Source: Fasciola hepatica
Taxonomy: Eukaryota > Platyhelminthes > Trematoda > Plagiorchiida > Fasciolidae
Reading direction: 5' to 3'
NCBI GenBank assembly: GCA_948099385.1
Contig: CANUEZ040000196.1
Location: 2,525,001-2,589,000 of the forward strand
Length of the DNA: 64,000 nt
Made by a program: the position numbers and the translations under genes. The stretch's first letter is position 1. Each line of letters begins with the position of its first letter. Below the pieces are notes generated by a model. It did not search any database. It was not told the origin of the DNA and worked only from the letters and a program-made list of their open reading frames with translations. Of this stretch, positions 1 to 14,000 are shown piece by piece.

Positions 1-3000
1 GTTGAGCGTTCAAGCTGCATGATCAATCATATTATACAAATCTAATCTATTCTAATCTAATCTAATCTCGTACTACTAATCAATTGCATGCATAGTAAGG
101 AAGCTGTGTAGGTTGTTCATTTGGGAATGCGTTGGTTGTACTTAGGCCCCTACAGAGAAGTCATCCATCATAGGAGTGGATCGGTGTGCGCGAAGCTGGT
201 TCTTACCATTCAAATTTGAAGCGAGTTTGGGAAGGGTGCTATATCATGTAGTGTAGATGTTGAACAAAGCGTTGATAGCCATCCCGGATAGCCTTGTGTT
301 GTTGAGTTGTTCGATTCACAATGGTTCACCGGTTGTTGGAATGCCCGTGGTTGCTCGGTCGATGTGCACTGCTGATGAGTCTAGTCCCTCAGAGGATGAA
401 ACAGCAGTACAGTGCTTCCATGGATTTCAATGCTCAGTTGAGCGTTCAAGCTGCATGATCAATCATGTTATACAAATCTAATCTAATCTGATCTAATCTC
501 GTACTACTAATCAATTGCATGCATAGTAAGGAAGCTGTGTAGGTTGTTCATTTGGGAATGCGTTGGTTGTACTTAGGCCCCTACAGAGAAGTCATCCATC
601 ATAGGAGTGGATCGGTGTGCGCGAAGCTGGTTCTTACCATTCAAATTTGAAGCGAGTTTGGGAAGGGTGCTATATCATGTAGTGTAGATGTTGAACAAAG
701 CGTTGCGAGCCATCCCGGATAGCCTTGTGTTGTTAAGTTGTTCGATTCACAATGGTTCACCAGTTGTTGGAGTGCCCGTGGGGGCTCGGTCGATGTGCAC
801 TGCTGATGAGTCGAGTCCCTTAGAGGATGAAACAACTGTACAGTGCTTCCATGGATTTCAATGCTCAGTTGAGCGTTCAAGCTGCATGATCAATCATATT
901 ATACAAATCTTATCTGATCTAATCTAATCTCGTACTACTAATCAATTGCATGCAAAGTTAGGAAACGGTGTAGGTTGTTCATTTGGGAATGCGTTGGTTG
1001 TACTTAGGCCCCTACAGAGAAGTCATCCATCACAGGAGTCGATCGGTGTGCGCGAAGCTGGTTCTTACCATTCAAATTGGAAGCGAGTTTGGGAAGGGTG
1101 CTATATCATGTAGTGTAGATGTTGAACAAAGCGTTGAGAGCCATCCCGGATAGCCTTGTGTTGTTAAGTTGTTCGATTCACAATGGTTCACCAGTTGTTG
1201 GAGTGCCCGTTGGGGCTCGGTCGATGTGCACTGCTGATGAGTCGAGTCCCTTAGAGGATGAAACAGCTGTACAGTGCTTCCATGGATTTCAATGCTCAGT
1301 TGAGCGTTCAAGCTGCATGATCAATCATAATATACAAATCCAATCTAATCTGATCTAATCTCGTAATACTAATCAATTGCATGCATAGTAAGGAAGCTGT
1401 GTAGGTTGTTCATTTGGGAATGCGTTGGTTGTACTTAGGCCCCTACAGAGAAGTCATCCATCATAGGAGTCGATCGGTGTGCGCGAAGCTGGTTCTTACC
1501 ATTCAAATTTGAAGCGAGTTTGAGAAGGGTGCTATATATGATGTAGTGTAGATGTTGAACAAAGCGTTGATAGCCATCCCGGATAGCCTTGTGTTGTTAA
1601 GTTGTTCGATTCACAATGGTTCACCAGTTGTTGGAGTGCCCGTGTGGGCTCGGTCGATGTGCACTGCTGATGAGTCGAGTCCCTTAAAGGATGAAACAGC
1701 TGTACAGTGCTTCCATGGATTTCAATGCTCAGTTGAGCGTTCAAGCTGCATGATCAATCATATTATACAAATCTAATCTAATCTGATCTAATCTCGTACT
1801 ACTAATCAATTGCATGCATAGTAAGGAAGCTGTGTAGGTTGTTCATTTGGGAATGCGTTGGTTGTACTCAGGCCCCTACAGAGAAGTCATCCATCATAGG
1901 AGTCGATCGGTGTGCGCGAAGCTGGTTCTTACCATTCAAATTTGAAGCGAGTTTGGGGAGGGTGCTATATCATGTAGTGTAGATGTTGAACAAAGCGTTG
2001 AGAGCCATCCCGGATAGCCTTGTTTTGTTAAATTGCTCGATTCACAATGGTTCACCAGTTGTTGGAGTGCCCGTGGGGGCTAGGTCGATGTGCACTGCTG
2101 ATGAGTCGAGTCCCTTAGAGGATGAAACAGCTGTACAGTGCTTCCATGGATTTCAATGCTCAGTTGAGCGTTCAAGCTGCATGATCAATCATATTATACA
2201 AATCTAATCTAATCTGATCTAATCTCGTACTACTAATCAATTGCATGCATAGTAAGGAAGCTGTGTAGGTTGTTCATTTGGGAATGCGTTGGTTGTACTT
2301 AGGCCCCTACAGAGAAGTCATCCATCATAGGAGTCGATCGGTGTGCGCGAAGCTGGTTCTTACCATTCAAATTGGAAGCGAGTTTGGGAAGGGTGCTTTA
2401 TCATATAGTGTAGATGTTGAACAAAGCGTTTGAGCCATCCCGGATAGCCTTGTGTTGTTAAGTTGCTCGATTCACAATGGTTCACCGGGGTTTGGAGTGC
2501 CCGTGTGGGCTCGAAAGATGTGCACTGATGATGAGTCGAGTCCCTTAGAGGATGAAACAGCTGTAAAGTGCTCCCATGGATTTCAATGCTCAGTTGAGCG
2601 TTCAAGCTGCATGATCAATCATATTATACAAATCTAATCTAATCTGATCTAATCTCGTACTACTAATCAATTGCATGCATAGTAAGGAAGCTGTGTAGGT
2701 TGTTCATTTGGGAATGCGTTGGTTGTACTTAGGCCCCTACAGAGAAGTCATCCATCATAGGAGTCGATCGGTGTTTGCGAATCTGGTTCTTACCATTCAA
2801 ATTGGAAGCGAGTTTGGGAAGGGTGCTATATCATGTAGTGTAGATGTTGAACAAAGCGTTGCGAGCCATCCCGGATAGCCTTGTGTTGTTAAGTTGTTCG
2901 ATTCACAATGGTTCACCGATTCACCGTTGCCCGTGGAGGCTCGGTCGATGTGCACTGCTGATGAGTCGAGTCCCTTAGAGGATGAAACAGCTGTAAAGTG

Positions 3001-5400
3001 CTCCCATGGATTTCAATGCTCAGTTGAGCGTTCAAGCTGCATGATCAATCATATTATACAAATCTAATCTAATCTGATCTAATCTCGTACTACTAATCAA
3101 TTGCATGCATAGTAAGGAAGCTGTGTAGGTTGTTCATTTGGGAATGCGTTGGTTGTACTTAGGCCCCTACAGAGAAGTCATCCATCATAGGAGTCGATCG
3201 GTGTGCGCGAAGCTGGTTCTTACCATTCAAATTTGAAGCGAGTTTGGGAAGGGTGCTATATCATGTAGTGTAGATGTTGAACAAAGCGTTGAGAGCCATC
3301 CCGGATAGCCTAGTTTTGTTAAGTTGTTCGATTCACAATGGTTCACCAGTTGTTGGAGTGCCCGTGTGGGCTCGAAAGATGTGCACTGCTGATGAGTCGA
3401 GTCCCTTAGCGGATGAAACAGCTGTACAGTGCTTCCATGGATTTCAATGCTCAGTTGAGCGTTCAAGCTGCATGATCAATCATATTATACAAATCTAATC
3501 TAATCTGATCTAATCTCGTACTACTAATCAATTGCATGCACAGTAAGGAAGCTGTGTAGGTTGTTCATTTGGGAATGCGTTGGTTGTACTTAGGCCCCTA
3601 CAGAGAAGTCATCCATCATAGGAGTGGATCGGTGTGCGCGAAGCTGGTTCTTACCATTCAAATTTGAAGCGAGTTTGGGAAGGGTGCTATATCATGTAGT
3701 GTAGATGTTGAACAAAGCGTTGAGAGCCATCCCGGATAGCCTTGTTTTGTTAAGTTGCTCGATTCACAATGTTTCACCAGTTGTTGGAGTGCCCGTGGGG
3801 GCTCGGTCGATGTGCACTGCTGATGAGTCGAGTCCCTTAGAGGATGAAACAGCTGTACAGTGCTTCCATGGATTTCAATGCTCAGTTGAGCGTTCAAGCT
3901 GCATGATCAATCATATGATACAAATCTAATCTAATCTGATCTAATCTCGTACTACTAATCAATTGCATGTATAGTTAGGAAGCTGTGTAGGTTGTTCATT
4001 TGGGAATGCGTTGGTTGTACTTAGGCCCCTACAGAGAAATCTTCCATCATTGGAGTGGATCGGTGTGCGCGAAGCTGGTTCTTACCATTCAAATTTGAAG
4101 CGAGTTTGGGAAGGGTGCTATATCATGTAGTGTAGATGTTGAACAAAGCGTTGAGAGCCATCCCGGATAGCCTTGTGTTGTTAAGTTGTTCGATTCACAA
4201 TGGTTCACCGGTTGTTGGAGTGCCCGTGGTGGCTCGGTCGATGTGCACTGCTGATAAGTCGAGTCCCTTAGAGGATGAAACAGCTGTACAGTGCTTCCAT
4301 GGATTTCAATGCTCAGTTGAGCGTTCAAGCTGCATGATCAATCATATTATACAAATCTAATCTAATCTAATCTAATCTAATCTCGTACTACTAATCAATT
4401 GCATGCATAGTAAGGAAGCTGTGTAGGTTGTTCATTTGGGAATGTGTTGGTTGTACTTAGGCCCCTACAGAGAATTCATCCATCATAGGAGTCGATCGGT
4501 GTGCGCGAAGCTGGTTCTTACCATTCAAATTTGAAGCGAGTTTGGGAAGGGTGCTATATCATGTAGTGTAGATGTTGAACAATGCGTTGAGAGCCATCCC
4601 GGATAGCCTTGTGTTGTTAAGTTGTTCGATTCACAATGGTTCAGCGGTTGTTGGAGTGCCCGTGTTTGCTCAGTCGATGTGCACTGCTGATGAGTCGAGT
4701 CCCTTAGAGGATGAAACAGCTGTACAGTGCTTCCATGGATTTCAATGCTCAGTTGAGCGTTCAAGCTGCATGATCAATCATGCTATACAAATCTAATCCA
4801 ATCTGATCTAATCTCGTACTACTAATCAATTGCATGCATAGTAAGGAAGCTGTGTAGGTTTTTCATTTGGGAATGCGTTGGTTGTACATAGGCCCCTACA
4901 GAGAAGTCATCCATCATAGGAGTCGATCGGTGTTTGCGAATCTGGTTCTTACCATTCAAATTAGAAGCGAGTTTGGGAAGGGTGCTATATCATGTAGTGT
5001 AGATGTTGAACAAAGCGTTGATAGCCATCCCGGATAGCCTTGTGTTGTTAAGTTGTTCGATTCACAATGGTTCACCAGTTGTTGGAGTGCCCGTGTGTTT
5101 GTCGGTCGATGTGCACTGCTGATGAGTCGAGTCCCTTAAAGGATGAAACAACTGTACAGTGCTTCCATGGATTTCAATGCTCAGTTGAGCGTTCAAGCTG
5201 CATGATCAATCATATTATACAAATCTAATCTAATCTAATCTAATCTCGTACTACTAATCAATTGCATGCATAGTAAGGAAGCTGTGTAGGTTGTTCATTT
5301 GGGAATGCGTTGGTGGTTTTTAGGCCCCTACAGAAAAGTCATCCATCATAGGAGTCGATCGGTGTGCGCGAAGCTGGTTCTTACCATTCAAATTTGAAGC
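1..5400 (+). repeat. Left segment: heterogeneous monomers without clear higher-order period
   Basis: Anchors from 257 to 5003. Copies differ individually, with CCAGTTGTTGG and TTCAAATTGGAA variants common, and I find no long duplicated multimer. Notable copies: +2 bp near 1532 (GCTATATATGATG); a short copy at 2414 with GCGTTTGAGCC (one base lost); two copies with CTGTAAAGTGCTCCC (near 2570 and 3000); CCGATTCACCG at 2918; and a frame-shifting GTGTGTTTGTCGG at 5093. All copies here end with the standard (type A) TTTCAATGCTCAGTTGAG block. Confidence 0.7.
2918..2933 (+). other. GATTCACCGTTGCCCG variant (first of three)
   Basis: The usual CACCGGTTGTTGGAGTGCCCG becomes CACCGATTCACCGTTGCCCG, one base shorter. 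It looks like a local re-copying of the nearby CGATTCAC...CACCG. The others are at 19324-19339 and 21047-21062. Confidence 0.8.
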
Positions 5401-5699
5401 GAGTTTGGGAAGGGTGCTATATCATGTAGTGTAGATGTTGAACAAAGCGTTGATAGCCATCTCGGATAGCCTTGTGTTATTAAGTTGTTCGATTTACAAT
5501 GGTTCACCGGTTGTTGGAGTGCCCGTGGGGGCTCGGTCGATGTGCACTGCTGATGAGTCGAATCCTTTGGAGGATGAAACAGCTGTACAGTGCTTCCATG
5601 GATTTCAATGCTCAGTTGAGCGTTCAAGCTGCATGATCAATCATATTATACAAATCTAATCTAATCTGATCTAATCTCGTACTACTAATCAATTGCATG

Positions 5700-8600
5700 C
5701 ATAGTAAGGAAGCTGTGTAGGTTGTTCATTTGGGAATGCGTTGGTTGTACTTAGGCCCCTACAGAGAAGTCATCCATCATAGGAGTCGATCGGTGTGCGC
5801 GAAGCTGTTTCTTACCATTGAAATTTGAAGCGAGTTTGGGAAGGGTGCTATATCATGTAGTGTAGATGTTGAACAAAGCGTTGAAAGCCATCCCGGATAG
5901 CCTTGTGTTGTTAAGTTGTTCGATTCACAATGGTTCACCGGTTGTTGGAGTGCCCGTGGTTGCTCGGTCGATGTGCACTGCTGATGAGTCGAGTCCCTTA
6001 GAGGATGAAACAGCTGTACAGTGCTTCCATGGATTTCAATGCTCAGTTGAGCGTTCAGGCTGCATGATCAATCATATTATACAAATCTAATCTAATCTGA
6101 TCTAATCTCGTACTACTAATCAATTGCATGCATAGTAAGGAAGCTGTGTAGGTTGTTCATTTGGGAATGTGTTGGTTGTACTGAGGCCCCTACAGAGAAG
6201 TCATCCATCATAGGAGTCGATCGGTGTGCGCGAAGCTGGTTCTTACCATTCAAATTTGAAGCGAGTTTGGGAAGGGTGCTAAATCATGTAGTGTAGATGT
6301 TGAACAATGCGTTGATAGCCATCCCGGATAGCTTGTGTTGTTAAGTTGTTCGATTCACAATGGTTCACCGGTTGTTGGAGTGCCCGTGGGGGCTCGGTCG
6401 ATGTGCACTGCTGATGAGTCGAGTCCCTTAGAGGATGAAACAGCTGTACAGTGCTTCCATGGATTTCAATGCTCAGTTGATCGTTCAAGCTGCATGATCA
6501 ATCATATTATACAAATCTAATCTAATCTAATCTAATCTAATCTCGTACTACTAATCAATTGCATGTATAGTAAGGAAGCTGTGTAGGTTGTTCATTTGGG
6601 AATGCGTTGGTTGTACTTAGGCCCCTACAGAGAACTCATCCATCATAGGAGTCGATCGGTGTGCGCGAAGCTGGTTCTTACCATTCAAATTTGAAGCGAG
6701 TTTGGGAAGGGTGCTATATCATGTAGTGTAGATGTTGAACAAAGCGTTGATAGCCATCCCGGATAGCCTTGTGTTGTTAAGTTGTTCGATTCACAATGGT
6801 TCACCGGTTGTTGGAGTGCCCGTGGGGGCTCGGTCGATGTGCACTGCTGATGAGTCGAGTCCCTTAGAGGATGAAACAGCTGTACAGTGCTTCCATGGAC
6901 TTCAACGCTGAATTGGGCGTTCAAGCTGCATGATCAATCATATTATACAAATCTAATCTAATCTGATCTAATCTCGTACTACTAATCAATTGCATGCATA
7001 GTAAGGAAGCTGTGTAGGTTGTTCATTTGGGAATGCGTTGGTTGTACTTAGGCCCCTACAGAGAAGTCATCCATCATAGGAGTCGATCGGTGTGCGCGAA
7101 GCTGTTTCTTACCATTGAAATTTGAAGCGAGTTTGGGAAGGGTGCTATATCATGTAGTGTAGATGTTGAACAAAGCGTTGAGAGCCATCCCGGATAGCCT
7201 TGTGTTGTTAAGTTGTTCGATTCACAATGGTTCACCGGTTGTTGGAGTGCCCGTGGGGGCTCGGTCGATGTGCACTGCTGATGAGTCGAGTCCCTTAGAG
7301 GATGAAACAGCTGTACAGTGCTTCCATGGATTTCAATGCTCAGTTGAGCGTTCAAGCTGCATGATCAATCATATTATACAAATCTAATCTAATCTGATCT
7401 AATCTCGTACTACTAATCAATTGCATGCATAGTAAGGAAGCTGTGTAGGTTGTTCATTTGGGAATGCGTTGGTTGTACTTAGGCCCCTACAGAGAAGTCA
7501 TCCATCATAGGAGTCGATCGGTGTGCGCGAAGCTGTTTCTTACCATTCAAATTTGAAGCGAGTTTGGGAAGGGTGCTATATCATGTAGTGTAGATGTTGA
7601 ACAAAGCGTTGAGAGCCATCCCGGATAGCCTTGTGTTGTTAAGTTGTTCGATTCACAATGGTTCACCGGTTGTTGGAGTGCCCGTGGTTGCTCGGTCGAT
7701 GTGCACTGCTGATGAGTCGAGTCCCTTAGAGGATGAAACAGCTGTACAGTGCTTCCATGGATTTCAATGCTCAGTTGAGCGTTCAGGCTGCATGATCAAT
7801 CATATTATACAAATCTAATCTAATCTGATCTAATCTCGTACTACTAATCAATTGCATGCATAGTAAGGAAGCTGTGTAGGTTGTTCATTTGGGAATGTGT
7901 TGGTTGTACTGAGGCCCCTACAGAGAAGTCATCCATCATAGGAGTCGATCGGTGTGCGCGAAGCTGGTTCTTACCATTCAAATTTGAAGCGAGTTTGGGA
8001 AGGGTGCTAAATCATGTAGTGTAGATGTTGAACAATGCGTTGATAGCCATCCCGGATAGCCTTGTGTTGTTAAGTTGTTCGATTCACAATGGTTCACCGG
8101 TTGTTGGAGTGCCCGTGGGGGCTCGGTCGATGTGCACTGCTGATGAGTCGAGTCCCTTAGAGGATGAAACAGCTGTACAGTGCTTCCATGGACTTCAGCG
8201 CTGAATTGGGCCTTCAAGCTGCATGATCAATCATATTATACAAATCTAATCTAATCTAATCTAATCTAATCTCGTACTACTAATCAATTGCATGTATAGT
8301 AAGGAAGCTGTGTAGGTTGTTCATTTGGGAATGCGTTGGTTGTACTTAGGCCCCTACAGAGAACTCATCCATCATAGGAGTCGATCGGTGTGCGCGAAGC
8401 TGGTTCTTACCATTCAAATTTGAAGCGAGTTTGGGAAGGGTGCTATATCATGTAGTGTTGATGTTGAACAAAGCGTTGATAGCCATCCCGGATAGCCTTG
8501 TGTTGTTAAGTTGTTCGATTCACAATGGTTCACCGGTTGTTGGAGTGCCCGTGGGGGCTCGGTCGATGTGCACTGCTGATGAGTCGAGTCCCTTAGAGGA

Positions 8601-9130
8601 TGAAACAGCTGTACAGTGTTTCCATGGATTTCAATGCTCAGTTGAGCGTTCAAGCTGCATGATCAATCATATTATACAAATCAAATCTAATCCAATCTAA
8701 TTTCGTACTACTAATCAATTGCATGCATAGTAAGGAAGCTGTGTAGGTTGTTCACTGGGAATGTGTTGGTTGTACTTATGCCCCAATAGAGAAGTCATCC
8801 ATCATAGGAGTCGATCGGTGTGCGCGAAGCTGGTTCTTACCATTCAAATTTGAAGCGAGTTTGGGAAGGGTGCTAAATCATGTAGTGTAGATGTTGAACA
8901 AAGCGTTGATAGCCATCCCGGATAGCCTTGTGTTGTTAAGTTGTTCGATTCACAATGGTTCACCGGTTGTTGGAGTGCCCGTGGTTGCTCGGTCGATGTG
9001 CACTGCTGATGAGTCGAGTCCCTTAGAGGATGAAACAGCTGTACAGTGCTTCCATGGATTTCAATGCTCAGTTGAGCGTTCAAGCTGCATGATCAATCAT
9101 ATTATACAAATCAAATCTAATCCAATCTAA
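5700..9130 (+). repeat. Four-monomer higher-order repeat, 1,728-bp period (mosaic)
   Basis: Anchors 5866, 6297, 6732 and 7163 pair with 7594, 8025, 8461 and 8891 at offsets of 1,728-1,729 bp. Shared private marks include CGTTCAGGCTGC (6055 and 7783), GTGCTAAATCATG with AACAATGCG (near 6280 and 8008), GCATGTATAG (6562 and 8291) and AGAACTCATCC (6631 and 8361). The two copies are not identical: type A and type B unit ends are swapped between them, as expected from later gene conversion. GAAGCTGTTTCTTACCATTG also recurs at a 3-mer offset (5803 and 7097). Confidence 0.75.
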
Positions 9131-9303
9131 TTTCGTACTACTAATCAATTGCATGCATAGTAAGGAAGCTGTGTAGGTTGTTCATTTGGGAATGTGTTGG
9201 TTGTACTTAGGCACCTACAGAGAAGTCATCCATCATAGGAGTCGATCGGTGTGCGCGAAGCTGGTTCTTACCATTCAAATTTGAAGCGAGTTTGGGAAGG
9301 GTG

Positions 9304-10830
9304 CTATATCATGTAGTGTAGATGTTGAACAAAGCGTGGAGAGCCATACGGATAGCCTTGTGTTGTTAAGTTGTTCGATTCACAATGGTTCACCGGTTGT
9401 TGGAGTGCCCGTGGGGGCTCGGTCGATGTGCACTGCTGATGAGTCGAGTCCCTTAGAGGATGAAACAGCTGTACAGTGCTTCCATGGATTTCAATGCTCA
9501 GTTGAGCGTTCAAGCTGCATGATCAATCATATTATACAAATCTAATCTAATCTAATCTAATCTCGTACTACTAATCAATTGCATGTATAGTAAGGAAGCT
9601 GTGTAGGTTGTTCATTTGGGAATGCGTTGGTTGTACTAAGGCCCCTACAGAGACGTCATCCATCATTGGAGTGGATCGGTGTGCGCGAAGCTGGTTCTTA
9701 CCATTCAAATTTGAAGCGAGTTTGGGAAGGGTGCTATATCATGTATTGTAGATGTTGAACAATGCGTTGAGAGCCATCCCGGATAGCCTTGTGTTGTTAA
9801 GTTGTTCGATTCACAATGGTTCACCGGTTGTTGGAGTGCCCGTGGTGGCTCGGTCGATGTGCACTGCTGATGTGTCGAGTCCCTTAGAGGATGAAACAGC
9901 TGTACAGTGCTTCCATGGATTTCAATGCTCAGTTGAGCGTTCAAGCTGCATGATCAATCATATTATACAAATCTAATCTAATCTTATCTAATCTCGTACT
10001 ACTAATCAATTGCATGCATAGTAAGGAAGCTGTGTAGGTTGTTCATTTGGGAATGTGTTGGTTGTACTTAGGCCCCTACAGAGAAGTCATCCATCATAGG
10101 AGTCGATCGGTGTGCGCGAAGCTGGTTCTTACCATTCAAATTTGAAGCGAGTTTGGGAAGGGTGCTAAATCATGTAGTGTAGATGTTGAACAAAGCGTTG
10201 ATAGCCATCCCGGATAGCCTTGTGTTGTTAAGTTGTTCGATTCACAATGGTTCACCGGTTGTTGGAGTGCCCGTGGGGGCTCGGTCGATGTGCACTGCTG
10301 ATGAGTCGAGTCCCTTAGAGGATGAAACAGCTGTACAGTGTTTCCATGGACTTCAACGCTGAATTGGGCGTTCAAGCTGCATGATCAATCATATTATACA
10401 AATCAAATCTAATCCAATCTAATCTCGTACTACTAATCAATTGCATGCATAGTAAGGAAGCTGTGTAGGTTGTTCATTTGGGAATGTGTTGGTTGTACTT
10501 AGGCCCCTACAGAGAAGTCATCCATCATAGGAGTCGATCGGTGTGCGCGAAGCTGGTTCTTACCATTCAAATTTGAAGCGAGTTTGGGAAGGGTGCTATA
10601 TCATGTAGTGTTGATGTTGAACAAAGCGTGGAGAGCCATACGGATAGCCTTGTGTTGTTAAGTTGTTCGATTCACAATGGTTCACCGGTTGTTGGAGTGC
10701 CCGTGGGGGCTCGGTCGATGTGCACTGCTGATGAGTCGAGTCCCTTAGAGGATGAAACAGCTGTACAGTGCTTCCATGGACTTCAACGCTGAATTGGGCG
10801 TTCAAGCTGCATGATCAATCATATTATACA
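9304..10830 (+). repeat. Three-monomer offset marked by GTGGAGAGCCATACGG
   Basis: Anchors 9322 and 10614 both carry AAAGCGTGGAGAGCCATACGG, which removes one base from the usual CATCCCGG. The offset is 1,292 bp, three monomers. The same mark appears later at about 15806, 28750 and 30042, so this lineage has been dispersed through the left two thirds of the array. Confidence 0.6.
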
Positions 10831-11081
10831 AATCAAATCTAATCTGATCTAATCTCGTACTACTAATCAATTGCATGCATAGTAAGGAAGCTGTGTAGGT
10901 TGTTCATTTGGGAATGCGTTGGTTGTACTAAGGCCCCAACAGAGAAGTCATCCATCATAGGAGTGGATCGGTGTGCGCGAAGCTGGTTCTTACCATTCAA
11001 ATTTGAAGCGAGTTTGGGAAGGGTGCTATACCATGTAGTGTAGATGTTGAACAAAGCGTTGAGAGCCATCCCGGATAGCCT

Positions 11082-14000
11082 TGTGTTGTTAAGTTGTTCG
11101 ATTCACAATGGTTCACCGGTTGTTGGAGTGCCCGTGGGGGCTCGGTCGATGTGCACTGCTGATGAGTCGAGTCCCTTAGAGGATGAAACAGCTGTACAGT
11201 GCTTCCATGGACTTCAATGCTCAGTTGAGCGTTCAAGCTGCATGATCAATCATATTATACAAATCTAATCTAATCTGATCTAATCTCGTACTACTAATCA
11301 ATTGCATGCATAGTAAGGAAGCTGTGTAGGTTGTTCATTTGGGAATGCGTTGGTTGTACTTAGGCCCCTACAGAGAAGTCATCCATCATAGGAGTCGATC
11401 GGTGTGCGCGAAGCTGGTTCTTACCATTCAAATTTGAAGCGAGTTTGGGAAGGGTGCTATATCATGTAGTGTAGATGTTGAACAATGCGTTGATAGCCAT
11501 CCCGGATAGCCTTGTGTTGTTAAGTTGTTCGATTCACAATGGTTCACCGGTTGTTGGAGTGCCCGTGGGGGCTCGGTCGATGTGCACTGCTGATGTGTCG
11601 AGTCCCTAAGAGGATGAAACAGCTGTACAGTGCTTCCATGGATTTCAATGCTCAGTTGAGCGTTCAAGCTGCATGATCAATCATATTATACAAATCTAAT
11701 CTAATCTAATCTAATCTAATCTCGTACTACTAATCAATTGCATGCATAGTAAGGAAGCTGTGTAGGTTGTTCATTTGGGAATGCGTTGGTTGTACTTAGG
11801 CCCCTACAGAGAACTCATCCATCATAGGAGTCGATCGGTGTGCGCGAAGCTGGTTCTTACCATTCAAATTTGAAGCGAGTTTGGGAAGGGTGCTATATCA
11901 TGTAGTGTAGATGTTGAACAAAGCGTTGATAGCCATCCCGATAGCCTTGCGTTGTTAAGTTGTTCGATTCACAATGGTTCACCGGTTGTTGGAGTGCCCG
12001 TTGGGGCTCGGTCGATGTGCACTGCTGATGAGTCGAGTCCCTTAGAGGATGAAACAGCTGTACAGTGCTTCCATTGACATCAACGCTGAATCGGGCGTTC
12101 TAGCTGCATGATCAATCATTTTATACAAATCTTATCTAATATGATCTAATCTCGTACTACTAATCAATTGCATGCATAGTAAAGAAGCTGTGTAGGTTGT
12201 TCATTAGGGAATGCGTTGGTGGTTTTTAGGCCCCTACAGAGAAGTCATCCATCATAGGAGTCGATCGGTGTGCGCGAAGCTGGTTCTCACCATTCAAATT
12301 TGAAGCGAGTTTGGGAAGGGTGCTATATCATGTAGTGTAGATGTTGAACAAAGCGTTGATAGCCATCCCGGATAGCCTTGTGTTGTTAAGTTGTTCGATT
12401 TACAATGGTTCACCGGTTGTTGGAGTGCCCGTCGGGGCTCGGTCGATGTGCACTGCTGATGAGTCGAATCCTTTGGAGGATGAAACAGCTGTACAGTGCT
12501 TCCATGGATTTCAATGCTCAGTTGAGCGTTCAAGCTGCATGATCAATCATATTATACAAATCTAATCTAATCTGATCTAATCTCGTACTACTAATCAATT
12601 GCATGCATATTAAGGAAGCTGTGTAGGTTGTTCATTTGGGAATGCGTTGGTTGTACTTAGGCCCCTACAGAGAAGTCATCCATCATAGGAGTCAATCGGT
12701 GTGCGCGAAGCTGGTTCTTACCATTCAAATTTGAAGCGAGTTTGGGAAGGGTGCTATATCATGTAGTGTAGATGTTGAACAAAGCGTTGAGAGCCATCCC
12801 GGATAGCCTCGTGTTGTTAAGTTGTTCGATTCACAATGGTTCACCGGTTGTTGGAGTGCCCGTGGGGGCTCGGTCGATGTGCACTGCTGATGAGTCGAGT
12901 CCCTTAGAGGATGAAACAGCTGTACAGTGCTTCCATGGACTTCAATGCTCAGTTGAGCGTTCAAGCTGCATGATCAATCATATTATACAAATCTAATCTA
13001 ATCTGATCTAATCTCGTACTACTAATCAATTGCATGCATAGTAAGGAAGCTGTGTAGGTTGTTCATTTGGGAATGCGTTGGTTGTACTTAGGCCCCTACA
13101 GAGAAGTCATCCATCATAGGAGTCGATCGGTGTGCGCGAAGCTGGTTCTTACCATTCAAATTTGAAGCGAGTTTGGGAAGGGTGCTATATCATGTAGTGT
13201 AGATGTTGAACAATGCGTTGATAGCCATCCCGGATAGCCTTGTGTTGTTAAGTTGTTCGATTCACAATGGTTCACCGGTTGTTGGAGTGCCCGTGGGGGC
13301 TCGGTCGATGTGCACTGCTGATGTGTCGAGTCCCTAAGAGGATGAAACAGCTGTACAGTGCTTCCATGGATTTCAATGCTCAGTTGAGCGTTCAAGCTGC
13401 ATGATCAATCATATTATACAAATCTAATCTAATCTAATCTAATCTAATCTCGTACTACTAATCAATTGCATGCATAGTAAGGAAGCTGTGTAGGTTGTTC
13501 ATTTGGGAATGCGTTGGTTGTACTTAGGCCCCTACAGAGAACTCATCCATCATAGGAGTCGATCGGTGTGCGCGAAGCTGGTTCTTACCATTCAAATTTG
13601 AAGCGAGTTTGGGAAGGGTGCTATATCATGTAGTGTAGATGTTGAACAAAGCGTTGATAGCCATCCCGATAGCCTTGCGTTGTTAAGTTGTTCGATTCAC
13701 AATGGTTCACCGGTTGTTGGAGTGCCCGTTGGGGCTCGGTCGATGTGCACTGCTGATGAGTCGAGTCCCTTAGAGGATGAAACAGCTGTACAGTGCTTCC
13801 ATTGACATCAACGCTGAATCGGGCGTTCTAGCTGCATGATCAATCATTTTATACAAATCTTATCTAATATGATCTAATCTCGTACTACTAATCAATTGCA
13901 TGCATAGTAAAGAAGCTGTGTAGGTTGTTCATTAGGGAATGCGTTGGTGGTTTTTAGGCCCCTACAGAGAAGTCATCCATCATAGGAGTCGATCGGTGTG

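Noticed and set aside
8431..8700. Longer open frames of 84-119 codons (8431, 15657, 29568, 30860)
   Set aside because: They arise from single substitutions or indels that extend the usual 74-codon frame upstream (for example GTGTTGATG removing a stop, or the CATACGG deletion). Each extension is a private or small-lineage change.
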